The notes below the pieces were generated by a model, which saw only the letters and a program-made list of their open reading frames with translations, was not told where the DNA came from and made no database searches. Below, in pieces: positions 42,860 through 51,256 of a stretch of DNA of 64,000 nucleotides; within the stretch, counting starts at the first letter, position 1, and every line of letters starts with the position of its first letter. This stretch comes from Acidaminococcus massiliensis (GTDB lineage: Bacteria; Bacillota; Negativicutes; Acidaminococcales; Acidaminococcaceae): assembly GCF_900095825.1 (NCBI RefSeq), contig NZ_LT608315.1, forward strand, positions 62,001-126,000, in the 5' to 3' direction. The position numbers and the translations under genes were made by a program.

Positions 42860-45514
42860 TTACAGGCTGCGCAGGGTTGCGATCCGTTCTTTCAGGCCGT
42901 CGATCCGCGCCAGGATCTCCGTTTGCTTGGTCTTTTCCTTTTCCACCACTTCCGCAGGTGCCTTAGCCAGGAAGTTCTGGTTGTTCAGTTTTCCGGCCGT
43001 CCGTTTGGCTTCCTTTTCGGCGCCGTCCAGTTCCTTCTGGAGACGGGCCAATTCCTTTTCCACATCGATGAGCCCTTTGAGAGGCAGGTACACCTTGGCC
43101 CCGTTGACCACGGCCGCCATGGCATTTTCCGGAGCCGTATCTTCCATGCCTCCCAGAGTCAGGGTATCTACCGTGCCCAGCTGCCGGATGTAATCCCCGT
43201 TGGCCGCAAAGACAGCTTTCAGGTCTTCGTCCACCAGCACCGTCGCCGGAGCCTTGTGGCCGGGAGCTGCATTCACTTCCGCCCGCATGTTCCGGATGGC
43301 TTTGATCACGTCCATGACGGCAGTCATCTGTTTTTCCACCGTATCATCCATCAGATTGTCGTCCGCCACCGGCCAAGGAGCAATCATGATGCTCTGGCCT
43401 TCATGAGGCAGATGCTGCCAGATTTCTTCCGTAATGAAAGGCATGTAGGGATGGAGCAGCTTCATGGCATCGCCCAGCACCCGGCACAGAACCGTCTGGG
43501 CCGTAGCCCGTGCTGCCGCGTTTTCCCGGTCGTAGAGACGGGGTTTGGCCAGTTCGATGTACCAGTCGCACACTTCGCCCCAGATGAAGTCGTAGATCAG
43601 CCGGCCGGCTTCTCCCAGTTCGAATTTTTCCATATAGTTGGATACATCCCGGATGGTATGCTGGAGCCGGGACAGGATCCATTTGTCCGCCAGTGTCAGC
43701 GGTGCTTTTTCTGCATCCTTGTCATAACCGTCTAAGTTCATGAGAGCGAACCGGGATGCGTTCCAGATCTTGTTGGCAAAGTTCCGAGTGCTTTCGATCC
43801 GGTTCCAGTAGAAACGCATGTCGTTCCCCGGAGTATTGCCGGTGATCAGCATGAACCGCAGGGTATCCGCCCCATACTTATCCACCACTTCCACCGGGTC
43901 GATGCCGTTGCCCAGGGATTTGCTCATCTTCCGGCCCTGTTCATCTCGGACCAGGCCATGGATGAATACATGCTTGAAAGGTTCTTTCCCCATGAATTCT
44001 TCACCCATGGTGATCATCCGGGCTACCCAGAAGAAGATGATGTCGTAGCCAGTGACCAGCACACTGGTGGGATACCAGTGTTCCAATTCTTCCGTCTTAT
44101 CCGGCCAGCCGAACGTGGAGAACGGCCACAGGCCGGAGCTGAACCAGGTGTCCAGGCAGTCTTCTTCCTGATGGATGTGGGTGCTACCGCATTTGGGGCA
44201 TACTGTCAGATCCGTCCGGGAAGCAGCCACTTCTCCGCAGTCGTCGCAGTACCAGACCGGAATCCGGTGGCCCCACCAGATCTGCCGGGAAATGCACCAG
44301 TCATGGATGTTTTCCATCCACTGGAGATAGGTATTGGTGAATCGACTGGGGACGAATTCCGTATGGCCTTCGGTGACACATTTGATGGCAGCTTCTGCCA
44401 GAGGTTTCATCTTTACGAACCACTGGGTGGATACCATGGGTTCCACCACATGGTGGCAGCGCTGGCAGTGGCCTACAGAGTGGGGGGCATCTTCGATCTT
44501 CACCAGAAGTCCCATGTCCTTCAGATCCTGGACGATGTGCTTCCGGCATTCGTACCGGTCTTCCCCTTCATATTTGCCGGCTTCCTTGGTCATCTTCCCG
44601 TCCAGGCCGATGACTACGATCTGTTCCAGGTTGTGCCGCTGTCCTACTTCATAGTCGTTGGGGTCATGAGCCGGAGTGATCTTCACAGCACCGGTACCGA
44701 ATTCCAGGTCCACATATTCATCGGCGATGATGGGGATTTCCCGGTCCGTGGTGGGCAATGCGATTTTCTTCCCGACCAGGCTGCCATACCGTTCATCCTT
44801 GGGATTCACGGCTACGGCCGTATCCCCGGGGATGGTTTCCGGACGGCTGGTAGCGATAGTCAGGTACTGGTCTTTTTCCCCCACGATGGGATATTTGATG
44901 TACCACAGAGCACCGGGATCATCCTGGTGTTCCACTTCCACATCGGAAAGGGCCGTGCGGCAGTTGACGCACCAGTTGATCATCCGGGTGCCTTTGTAGA
45001 TCAGGCCCTTTTCATAAAGGCTCACGAAAGCTTCCCGGACCGCCCGGCTCAGGCCCTCGTCCATGGTGAACCGCTGCCGGTCCCAGTCGCAGGAAATCCC
45101 CAGGCTTTTCAGCTGGCTGACGATTTCATCTCCGTAAGCTTCCTTCCACTTCCAAACCCGTTTCACGAATTCCTCCCGGCCCAGGTCGTACCGGGTCAGG
45201 CCTTCTTTCTTCTTCAGTTCTTCTTCCACCTTGATCTGGGTGGCCAAACCCGCATGGTCATAGCCCGGCAGCCAGCAGGTGTTGTCCCCCAGCATCCGAT
45301 GCCAGCGCACCAGGATGTCCTGGAGGGTATTGTCCAGGGCATGGCCCATGTGGAGCTTGCCGGTGATGTTGGGAGGCGGGATCACCACACTGAAGGGTTT
45401 CCGGCTCTTGTCCACCGGCTGATGGAAAAACCCGTGTTCGATCCAATATGCATACCATTTTTTCTCCACCGCAGCCGGATCATAGACTTTGGGGATGTTG
45501 TTTTCTTCTGCCAT
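42860..45514 (-). CDS. valS: Valyl-tRNA synthetase
   Basis: An 884-residue class I enzyme that charges tRNA-Val. The HIGH motif reads HMGH (residues 55-58) and the KMSKS motif is intact (GRKMSKSLGNGIDP, near residue 530). The editing domain lies between them, and the C-terminal coiled coil (DVEKELARLQKELDGAEKE) binds tRNA. AAGGAGG lies before the ATG. It is preceded by a T-box leader whose apparent specifier codon is GTC (valine). Confidence 0.97.
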   Translation of the reverse strand: MAEENNIPKVYDPAAVEKKWYAYWIEHGFFHQPVDKSRKPFSVVIPPPNITGKLHMGHALDNTLQDILVRWHRMLGDNTCWLPGYDHAGLATQIKVEEELKKKEGLTRYDLGREEFVKRVWKWKEAYGDEIVSQLKSLGISCDWDRQRFTMDEGLSRAVREAFVSLYEKGLIYKGTRMINWCVNCRTALSDVEVEHQDDPGALWYIKYPIVGEKDQYLTIATSRPETIPGDTAVAVNPKDERYGSLVGKKIALPTTDREIPIIADEYVDLEFGTGAVKITPAHDPNDYEVGQRHNLEQIVVIGLDGKMTKEAGKYEGEDRYECRKHIVQDLKDMGLLVKIEDAPHSVGHCQRCHHVVEPMVSTQWFVKMKPLAEAAIKCVTEGHTEFVPSRFTNTYLQWMENIHDWCISRQIWWGHRIPVWYCDDCGEVAASRTDLTVCPKCGSTHIHQEEDCLDTWFSSGLWPFSTFGWPDKTEELEHWYPTSVLVTGYDIIFFWVARMITMGEEFMGKEPFKHVFIHGLVRDEQGRKMSKSLGNGIDPVEVVDKYGADTLRFMLITGNTPGNDMRFYWNRIESTRNFANKIWNASRFALMNLDGYDKDAEKAPLTLADKWILSRLQHTIRDVSNYMEKFELGEAGRLIYDFIWGEVCDWYIELAKPRLYDRENAAARATAQTVLCRVLGDAMKLLHPYMPFITEEIWQHLPHEGQSIMIAPWPVADDNLMDDTVEKQMTAVMDVIKAIRNMRAEVNAAPGHKAPATVLVDEDLKAVFAANGDYIRQLGTVDTLTLGGMEDTAPENAMAAVVNGAKVYLPLKGLIDVEKELARLQKELDGAEKEAKRTAGKLNNQNFLAKAPAEVVEKEKTKQTEILARIDGLKERIATLRSL

Positions 45515-45529
45515 AAATCTGCCTCCTTA

Positions 45530-45765
45530 AAAAAATAAACCCGTCCTGCTGTATAGGACGAGTTGTTCGCGGTACCACCTACATTCTCAATTGCTTGAGC
45601 ACCTCTGTGGCGTAACGTGCCAAAACGGGTACGGCTCACCACCGTACCGGCTCCCGGATGACTTCCAGCGCATTGCCCGGATGCTTCCACCACCCGCATC
45701 CTCTCTGTCAGTGCAAGAGGCGCTGTACTCCTTCCCTTCATGGCCATTGACTGTATGGTCGTATG
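45530..45765 (-). promoter_or_regulatory. T-box riboswitch of the valS-folC operon
   Basis: On the minus strand the leader contains the conserved antiterminator sequence AGGTGGTACCGCG (45568-45580), the terminator stem CGTCCT/AGGACG with T-rich tail (45530-45560), and a stem I with AGAGAG and a GAA-GTC-ATC context. The candidate specifier GTC is at 45660-45662. Uncharged tRNA-Val would bind and allow read-through into valS. Confidence 0.93.
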
Positions 45766-45770
45766 GAGTC

Positions 45771-45799
45771 ATTGTAACAAGGGAGGATTTTTTTGTCAA
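45771..45799 (-). promoter_or_regulatory. Promoter of the valS operon
   Basis: TTGACA (45794-45799), 17-base spacer, TACAAT (45771-45776) on the minus strand. Confidence 0.85.
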
Positions 45800-45807
45800 T
45801 GGGAAAT

Positions 45808-45951
45808 GAAGAGGTCAGACCGGCCCTTTGGGCCTTTCAGAAGTCAGCCTTCAGCTTGCCTGCCATAATAAGCAGCACGGTCTTCTTGTTATACCGGCCA
45901 AAGCTGACATCTGATGTCTCAAGGTCCCTCGGGGCCGTATCTGGCATCTTT
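45808..45951. repeat. Dispersed imperfect palindromic repeat, copy 2
   Basis: Its ends closely match copy 1 at 9278-9414 (GGTCAGACCGGCCCTTTGGG and CAAAGCTGACATCTGATGTC), while the middle 45 bp differ. It fills the gap between the valS promoter and the stop codon of the VWA gene, and its right end coincides with that stop. Confidence 0.8.
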
Positions 45952-47674
45952 ACAAACTCTCGATCTGCCGGCACAGCATCTTGCCCACGCTGTCGGCCAT
46001 TTTGTCCAAATCCCGGACTTCCACACAGTCTTCCCCGAAGATTTTCCGGGCATCTTTCATGATGTGCTGATTCTCCCCGTTGATGAGCCCGATGATCCGG
46101 ATCCCTTCCCGGCGGAGGCTGGCGGCTTCATCGGCCGTGTTGGCCACGGCTTTTTCGTCCCGGTATTCCGAAGAACTGAACAGGCCGTCCCCCACTAGAG
46201 GCTTGTCGTCGTTGGGTTCCGCATCGGTGAGCATGATCAGGATCTTCCGAGTCTGGGTAAAGTCCCCCATCAGCTGCCGGGCGCCCCGGAGAGCCAAGCC
46301 GTCCCGGTTCCAGCCGGTGGCTACATAGTTGAAGATATTGGTGCACCGCTTCTTGTCGGCATAATCTTTGAATAGGGTGAGCACCGTGTAGTTCCGCAGG
46401 GTACAGAAGGAATACACCTGATAAGGGATCCCGCACTGTCGCAGGCTTTCGGCAATCACATAGGCCTGGGAAGCGATCACCTGCTGGTATTCCCCCCGGG
46501 AAGCGGAAGCATCCAGCATCAGGTCTACGGTGAAATCCGGGCTGGAGACCGTTTCCCGTTCAAAGAACACCCGGCTGTCATTCACCTTCAGAGCCCGCCA
46601 TACCAGTCCCGGCACCAGTTCTCCTTCTTTGGCCGGCACCGGCAGCCGGGTCTGGGCCATGCGCATGACGCTCCGGAGCTGATGGGTGAGCCGGGCTATG
46701 CTCTTCCGACACTGTTCCCCATGATCCTTATAATAGGACAGATTCTTCACTCGCTGGGCATGGGCCCCCTGGAGCCAGCGGGAAGCTTCCCCAGTGGCTC
46801 CTTTGCTGCCTAGACGGCCCCGGGTAAAGTGCAGATGGCAGCCCCGATGGGGCCCGTTGCACCAGGCCTGGTCGATGTCCAGCATTTTCCGGGGCGGATA
46901 GATGCTGGCCCCGAAACAGTCGATGATGTAGTTGTAGTTTTCCGAGGCCGTCTGGCCGGTGATGATGGCCATCAGTCCGTTGTGAGCGTTTTTCCCGGCC
47001 AGGATGTCCATGGCCTGTTTCTTGGAATAGAGGAAATTGAACACGCTTTCCTGTTTCCGGAACACATGGGGCAGCAGCCAGTCGATGAAATCTCCCAGCC
47101 CTTTGCTGATGATGACCTTTTCCAGGCTTTCCCGGACCAGGAAATGGGAGACGAAGTACTTTTTGGTGATTTTCCGGAAGTGGTCGCACAGCTGCTGGGT
47201 ATCCCAGGAAGGATCGAAGCACAGGTTGGCATAGAGCCCTTTGGCCCAGGGGTCATGGAGATCCAGCCCTTCTCCCAGCACTTCATGCCACCGGGCCGCC
47301 TGCATCTCGTGGGCCACTCCGGTCTTGTCCAGTTTGGTGCCATCGAAATAGGCCCGGGCATGCTGCTTCCGGAGGTAGGGCAGCACCGGCCGCACCGGCG
47401 CCTCCTTGGCATAGGTGGCATATTCCAGCCCCAACCAAAATAAGTCCGTAAACGTATCCCGGAGGGCGCTGTCTTCCATCTCTTCGAACATCTGATGGAT
47501 CAGTTTCACATCATAATACTTTCGGGTAAAGCCCACCACCGCATTCAGGTACAGATCCGGCGTGCCACTTTCCGTATAGGCCAGGAAATCCGGATCGAAA
47601 TGGTAGTCCCAGGATACATCCCATACGATATTCAAAGCACGGCGGCGTTTGGCATCGTACTTCAGCTTCGCCAT
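45950..47674 (-). CDS. VWA-domain protein partner of a MoxR ATPase
   Basis: A 574-residue cytoplasmic protein (no signal or membrane segment). The C-terminal third is a von Willebrand A domain with an intact metal-ion site (DLMLDASASRGEYQ near residue 390, and MLTDAEPNDDKP near residue 500). The N-terminal two thirds are helical and unfamiliar. It lies 6 bp behind a MoxR-type ATPase gene; such pairs act as metal-insertion or enzyme-activation chaperones (NorQD, CbbQO and CoxDE are examples), but no client enzyme is encoded nearby. Confidence 0.82.
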   Translation of the reverse strand: MAKLKYDAKRRRALNIVWDVSWDYHFDPDFLAYTESGTPDLYLNAVVGFTRKYYDVKLIHQMFEEMEDSALRDTFTDLFWLGLEYATYAKEAPVRPVLPYLRKQHARAYFDGTKLDKTGVAHEMQAARWHEVLGEGLDLHDPWAKGLYANLCFDPSWDTQQLCDHFRKITKKYFVSHFLVRESLEKVIISKGLGDFIDWLLPHVFRKQESVFNFLYSKKQAMDILAGKNAHNGLMAIITGQTASENYNYIIDCFGASIYPPRKMLDIDQAWCNGPHRGCHLHFTRGRLGSKGATGEASRWLQGAHAQRVKNLSYYKDHGEQCRKSIARLTHQLRSVMRMAQTRLPVPAKEGELVPGLVWRALKVNDSRVFFERETVSSPDFTVDLMLDASASRGEYQQVIASQAYVIAESLRQCGIPYQVYSFCTLRNYTVLTLFKDYADKKRCTNIFNYVATGWNRDGLALRGARQLMGDFTQTRKILIMLTDAEPNDDKPLVGDGLFSSSEYRDEKAVANTADEAASLRREGIRIIGLINGENQHIMKDARKIFGEDCVEVRDLDKMADSVGKMLCRQIESL

Positions 47675-47680
47675 GATCCA

Positions 47681-48595
47681 TCATCCCTCGAAGATTTCTT
47701 CTTTGGTGTAATTGCCGGGGATATGGAGATTGATCACGTCCCGGATCAGCCCCGGTTCATATTCATCGAAGGATTTATTGACGATTCCCAGATCCAGGGC
47801 CTTGTGGGCTTCCAGCCCGGCTTCCATCAGATGGATGGCGTCCAGCATCCCCCGCAGATCCAGAGCTTTTTCCGAAATTTCGCTTTCCTGGCATTTCTTT
47901 TCCAAGTCTTTGAAGATCTGACAGAAGGCCTTCCGGGCCTCACTCCGGAGAGCAGGGAATTCGTCCTTCAGCAGCCGTTCCAAGGATTCCATGGAAATGG
48001 TGGGCAGCTGGATCACAGCGAACCGGGAAGCCAAGGCTTCGTTCAATTCTCGGGTACCGGAATAGCCGTAATTCATGGTAGCGATGAACCGACAGGCAGG
48101 GTCCGCATGAAGCAGATCATAGCCCGGGATATCCACCGTATGGCGGAAATCCAGCAGGGAATGGAGCACGGCCATAGCTTCATTCCGGGCCATGTTGATC
48201 TCATCGAATACCCCGAAGCCCCCTTTCACCGCACACTGGTACACCGGTCCCGGCCGGAATTCCACTTCTCCGTTTTTGAAGGTGTCTGTGCCCAGCATCC
48301 CGGTGGCATCCATGTTGATGTGGAAGGAAACGTTCCACATAGGCCGTCCGAATACGGCAGCCAGGTTCTCTGCCAGCACGTTCTTCCCAGTAGCTTTAGG
48401 ACCTGCCAGCAGCAGGTTCTGTCCGCACAACAGGGCCGCAATAGCCTCTTCCCACACATCTTTCCCGTAATAATGGAAATGAGGGACAGGGATACGGGGC
48501 TGGAGTTCCGGCGGTGCCGGAAACTCTTTCCGATAATTTTCCACGCCCTGGATCAGATCCGGGCTGATTTTCTCTTCTTTTAAAAAGCTCAGCAT
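47681..48595 (-). CDS. MoxR-family AAA+ ATPase
   Basis: A 304-residue AAA+ protein: Walker A GPKATGKN at residues 65-72, Walker B GVFDEIN near residue 130, sensor motif ATMNYGY near residue 194, and the Arg finger region LASRFAVIQL. The MoxR group remodels a partner to load cofactors, working with a VWA protein. Its VWA partner follows by 6 bp. A TATAAT (48639-48644) upstream marks its promoter. Confidence 0.88.
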   Translation of the reverse strand: MLSFLKEEKISPDLIQGVENYRKEFPAPPELQPRIPVPHFHYYGKDVWEEAIAALLCGQNLLLAGPKATGKNVLAENLAAVFGRPMWNVSFHINMDATGMLGTDTFKNGEVEFRPGPVYQCAVKGGFGVFDEINMARNEAMAVLHSLLDFRHTVDIPGYDLLHADPACRFIATMNYGYSGTRELNEALASRFAVIQLPTISMESLERLLKDEFPALRSEARKAFCQIFKDLEKKCQESEISEKALDLRGMLDAIHLMEAGLEAHKALDLGIVNKSFDEYEPGLIRDVINLHIPGNYTKEEIFEG

Positions 48596-48638
48596 GACAG
48601 CGGCTCCCCTCGATTAACAATTCCTTGAATCATCCCTT

Positions 48639-48644
48639 ATTATA
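48639..48644 (-). promoter_or_regulatory. -10 element of the MoxR-VWA unit
   Basis: TATAAT on the minus strand about 45 bases before the MoxR start. The upstream -35 region is occupied by the terminator of the preceding gene. Confidence 0.5.
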
Positions 48645-48648
48645 GCAC

Positions 48649-48690
48649 AAAAGGGGTGTGCTGCACGTTCTGTGCAACACACCCCTTTTC
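48649..48690 (-). terminator. Terminator after the DUF805 gene
   Basis: An AAAAGGGGTGTG/CACACCCCTTTT stem with an inner TTGCAC/GTGCAG pairing. It lies directly upstream of the MoxR promoter. Confidence 0.82.
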
Positions 48691-48725
48691 GGGAAGTCTG
48701 GAGCCGCTGTGTGCTTCCCGCTCCT

Positions 48726-49196
48726 TCACTCCGGCACCGCTCCGAACCGGTTGGCCCCGTTTGTCCCTTTTTTGATCAACAGATAAATATACGTGGCCAG
48801 ATTCAGGATGGGGACCAGGATCAGCAGCACCCACCAGCCGCTCTTGTCCATATCGTGGAACCGGCGGGCCAGCAGGGAAAGACCGCAGAGGAACATGACA
48901 AAATAGGCCAAAAGCCACAGGCCCATCAGGGCAATGGCCCCCACTCCGCTCTCAAACAGGGTAAAGATGAAAACACACCCCATCAGGAAAAAAGTCAGGC
49001 AGCTGGTCCCACCAAGGAGCAGGGCCCCCCGCAGAGCCAGTTCCACCCGTCCCAGACGGCCGTGGAAATTCAGATACAGATCCAGCAGCGAAGTCCAGTC
49101 CCGAGGGATCTGACGGGCAAAAAAGTGCCGTTCCATCCACTGGTAGGGAGAAATTTTATGATCATTTACCTCTGGTGTTCCAACATACAAGTCCAT
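48726..49196 (-). CDS. DUF805-family membrane protein
   Basis: A 156-residue protein with four hydrophobic helices. Family hallmarks are the FHGRLGRVE motif (GR..R) before the first helix and ARRFHDMDKSGWWVLLILVP before the last, with GANRFG at the end. Function of the family is unknown. AAGGAGG stands four bases before the ATG. It appears to be a single-gene unit. Confidence 0.85.
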   Translation of the reverse strand: MDLYVGTPEVNDHKISPYQWMERHFFARQIPRDWTSLLDLYLNFHGRLGRVELALRGALLLGGTSCLTFFLMGCVFIFTLFESGVGAIALMGLWLLAYFVMFLCGLSLLARRFHDMDKSGWWVLLILVPILNLATYIYLLIKKGTNGANRFGAVPE

Positions 49197-49282
49197 ACAG
49201 CCTCCTTACCCTCAGCTTTTCCTATATTTTCAGTCGAAAGATATTATATCCATTTTTGCCGAGAAAAGAAAGAGGCCAGGAC

Positions 49283-49331
49283 ACAAAAAATACGCATTTT
49301 ATTGGCAAAAAGAGCATCGCTCATAAAATGC
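49283..49331 (-). terminator. Terminator after the NiaR-like gene
   Basis: GCATTTTAT and ATAAAATGC arms with a 20-base loop and TTTTTT after the stem on the minus strand. Confidence 0.65.
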
Positions 49332-49340
49332 GCATCATTT

Positions 49341-49877
49341 CTATTTTCCGTTGGGAGCCGGTTCTTCAGAAATCAAGATTCCTGCATCTTGCAGATTCTG
49401 CCGGATGGCTTCCAATTCTTCCTGGGAATCAGCTGCCACCGTCAGGGTATGGATCCCTTTGGAAAGGGTAGCGATCAGAGGGATGTTGTAGGCCCGGAAA
49501 TTTTCCAGATACTGTTTTACATCCCGACGGTTCTTCAGATTCAGGAACGCCTGGATCGGTCCGCAGAAATCCGGCAGCAAAGTAATGCTGGCAATCATGC
49601 CCCCATTGTCCACCACGATGTTCATCTCTTCCATGGCTCCATCCGTATCCATGGCTTTGTACCGGCATTCAAAATCCATGGTCAGGCTCCGGCCGTTGAT
49701 CTGGTAGCCTCTCCGGGTGGAAACAATGGCCGTCCCGGCACTCCGCAGGAGAGCCATATCCAGCACAATGACCTGGCGGGAAACATCCAGATCCTTGGCC
49801 AGCTGATCCCCCGTCACCGGGCTGCTGCTGTTCCGCAGGATTTCCAGTATTTTCTTTCTTCGTTCTTGATTCTTCAT
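49341..49877 (-). CDS. NiaR-like transcription repressor with a degenerate 3H domain
   Basis: A 178-residue protein with an HTH_11 domain (residues 1-60, PVTGDQLAKDLDVSRQVIVLDM) and a C-terminal 3H domain. NiaR represses NAD-precursor genes when nicotinate binds with a metal held by His residues. Here the usual first His is lost (FECRYK), the His-Pro of the middle motif reads LLPDFCG, and the GIHLHT motif reads GIHTLT, so only one of the family's histidines remains. It may sense something else. GGGAGGGG precedes the ATG. No NAD-salvage gene is close by. Confidence 0.8.
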   Translation of the reverse strand: MKNQERRKKILEILRNSSSPVTGDQLAKDLDVSRQVIVLDMALLRSAGTAIVSTRRGYQINGRSLTMDFECRYKAMDTDGAMEEMNIVVDNGGMIASITLLPDFCGPIQAFLNLKNRRDVKQYLENFRAYNIPLIATLSKGIHTLTVAADSQEELEAIRQNLQDAGILISEEPAPNGK

Positions 49878-50253
49878 GATACCCCTCCCATACAGATTCT
49901 GCTTTTGGATTCCCTGTATCCATCTTTTTCCATCCTTGGCAGGGCAGTATAGTCCAAAGTTTTGCAGTTGTATTTTATCATATTTGGTTATGAATGTCTA
50001 AATTAAATTCATTGTGAATTGTGCTGTATAACTGCTGCCGATGAAATATCAATTCAAGAGTATACTGCCAAATTATGAAGATTCCATGAAGAAGCAGGAA
50101 AAGTTATCCCCGTCCCTGCAAAGTTGCGGCCTAGAGCACCATCTAGGCCTGATTCTCTTCTGTACGGGATTAAAAGATCAATAAAAATATTTTATATTAT
50201 TTTTCTTGGCATCTTCTTGACAAAATGCCATGCGCTCTGAAAAAGGACAAATG
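49878..50253. other. AT-rich intergenic region upstream of the NiaR-like gene
   Basis: About 375 bp without a gene. It holds a TATACT (minus strand, about 49950) that could be the NiaR-like promoter and a perfect 8-bp GGCCTAGA/TCTAGGCC hairpin at 50128-50149 with no T-run. Nothing else recognisable. Confidence 0.5.
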
Positions 50254-50280
50254 AAAAGCCTTCCCGAACCCGGGAAGGCT
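50254..50280 (-). terminator. Terminator of the tRNA operon
   Basis: AGCCTTCCCG/CGGGAAGGCT stem with a 4-base loop, followed by TTTTC on the minus strand, 11 bases after the last tRNA gene. Confidence 0.9.
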
Positions 50281-50290
50281 GATATTTCCT

Positions 50291-50367
50291 TGGTGACCCT
50301 GGAGTGATTCGAACACTCGACACACGGCTTAGAAGGCCGTTGCTCTATCCAGCTGAGCTACAGGGCC
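50291..50367 (-). tRNA. tRNA-Arg(TCT)
   Basis: 77 nt including an encoded CCA. The anticodon loop CTTCTAA gives anticodon TCT (AGA codons); T-loop GTTCGAATC and D-loop are normal. Last gene of the operon. Confidence 0.95.
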
Positions 50368-50375
50368 AAATAAAA

Positions 50376-50450
50376 TGGAGCGGGTGATGGGAATCGAACC
50401 CACGTAACTAGCTTGGAAGGCTAGGGCTCTACCATTGAGCTACACCCGCA
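50376..50450 (-). tRNA. tRNA-Gly(TCC)
   Basis: 75 nt with encoded CCA. Anticodon loop CTTCCAA gives TCC (GGA codons); acceptor GCGGGTG pairs with its 3' strand. Confidence 0.95.
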
Positions 50451-50457
50451 TTTCTAT

Positions 50458-50534
50458 TGGTCGGAGCGACAGGATTTGAACCTACGACCCCCTGCTCCCA
50501 AGGCAGGTGCTCTACCAAACTGAGCTACGCCCCG
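50458..50534 (-). tRNA. tRNA-Pro(TGG)
   Basis: 77 nt with encoded CCA. Anticodon loop CTTGGGA gives TGG (CCA codons); the acceptor CGGGGCG is complete. Confidence 0.95.
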
Positions 50535-50577
50535 TCGCAATACGATATCATCCATATGTAAAATTTCGCAACAATAG

Positions 50578-50653
50578 TGGTGGGCGCTAACAGGATCGAA
50601 CTGCTGACATTCTGCTTGTAAGGCAGACGCTCTCCCAGCTGAGCTAAGCGCCC
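50578..50653 (-). tRNA. tRNA-Val(TAC)
   Basis: 76 nt with encoded CCA. Anticodon loop CTTACAA gives TAC (GTA codons and, by wobble, others). It is the type of tRNA sensed by the valS T-box, although the leader's GTC specifier would pair best with a GAC anticodon. Confidence 0.95.
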
Positions 50654-50663
50654 GAAAAAAATG

Positions 50664-50738
50664 TGGTGACCGGAGGGGGAATCGAACCCCCGATACCGCC
50701 GTGAAAGGGCGGTGTCTTAACCGCTTGACCATCCGGCC
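50664..50738 (-). tRNA. tRNA-Glu(TTC)
   Basis: 75 nt with encoded CCA. Anticodon loop CTTTCAC gives TTC (GAA codons). Acceptor GGCCGGA pairs with TCCGGTC, including one G-T. Confidence 0.94.
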
Positions 50739-50741
50739 ACA

Positions 50742-50816
50742 TGGCTCCCCGAGTAAGACTCGAACTTACAACAACTCGATTAACAGTCGAGTGCTCTACC
50801 ATTGAGCTATCGGGGA
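50742..50816 (-). tRNA. tRNA-Asn(GTT)
   Basis: 75 nt with encoded CCA. Anticodon loop CTGTTAA gives GTT (AAC/AAT codons). First gene of the operon, only 3 bp from tRNA-Glu. Confidence 0.95.
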
Positions 50817-50844
50817 ATTTAGACGCTTATGCGTTGCGAGGATT

Positions 50845-50873
50845 ATTATATTAAATATGGTACAAAATGTCAA
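50845..50873 (-). promoter_or_regulatory. Consensus promoter of the tRNA operon
   Basis: TTGACA (50868-50873), 17-base spacer and TATAAT (50845-50850) on the minus strand: a perfect sigma-70-type promoter 28 bases ahead of tRNA-Asn. Confidence 0.93.
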
Positions 50874-50930
50874 CAGCATTTCTCGATTTTTTTCAAGAAA
50901 ATTTAAGCAGCCCCGCCTCACGCTAAAAAA

Positions 50931-51043
50931 AGATATCAGACACGGCCTTTCAGAAGGCAGACGTCAGCTTGTTTGCGAAAAAAGACTTCATCTAATCTGA
51001 ACAAGGCTGATATCTGCTATCTCAAGGCCTGACTTTTTCCAGG
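50931..51043. repeat. Dispersed imperfect palindromic repeat, copy 3 (shortened)
   Basis: It keeps the ends shared with copies 1 and 2 (ATCAGACACGGCCTTTCAGA and CAAGGCTGATATCTGCTATC) but lacks the inner GGCCC-GGGCC hairpin of the left arm. The middle differs again. Confidence 0.7.
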
Positions 51044-51044
51044 C

Positions 51045-51242
51045 ACACGAGATGGGTCCAGATGCGCGAAAGCGGGGATTTTCGAATGCGGCATAGTACT
51101 CTCTCCAATCTCTTCCAGGTGCGGAAGATGTGCCCAGATACGCGAAAGCGGGAAATTTGGTCCGTGGCATAGTACATATTGGTACATGCCGCGAACCAAA
51201 TTTCTCGCTGACAAAGTAGATGGGTGCATATTCCGCACCTGG
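51045..51242. repeat. Second-type palindromic repeat with a tandem left arm
   Basis: 51115-51242 is an imperfect inverted repeat with arms near 60 bp and perfect 11-bp ends (CCAGGTGCGGA/TCCGCACCTGG). The left arm is preceded by a diverged direct copy at about 51045-51100 (shared AGATGCGCGAAAGCGGG-like and GGCATAGTAC blocks). It lies 14 bp behind the HutW-like gene and may serve as its terminator, but no T-run is present. Confidence 0.75.
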
Positions 51243-51256
51243 GTTATGCGGCAGCG

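Noticed and set aside
43958-45538. A 526-codon plus-strand frame opposite valS
   Set aside because: Antisense to a full-length synthetase with intact motifs.
50454-50732. A 92-codon minus-strand frame across the tRNA genes
   Set aside because: It covers three tRNA genes with clear cloverleaf features.
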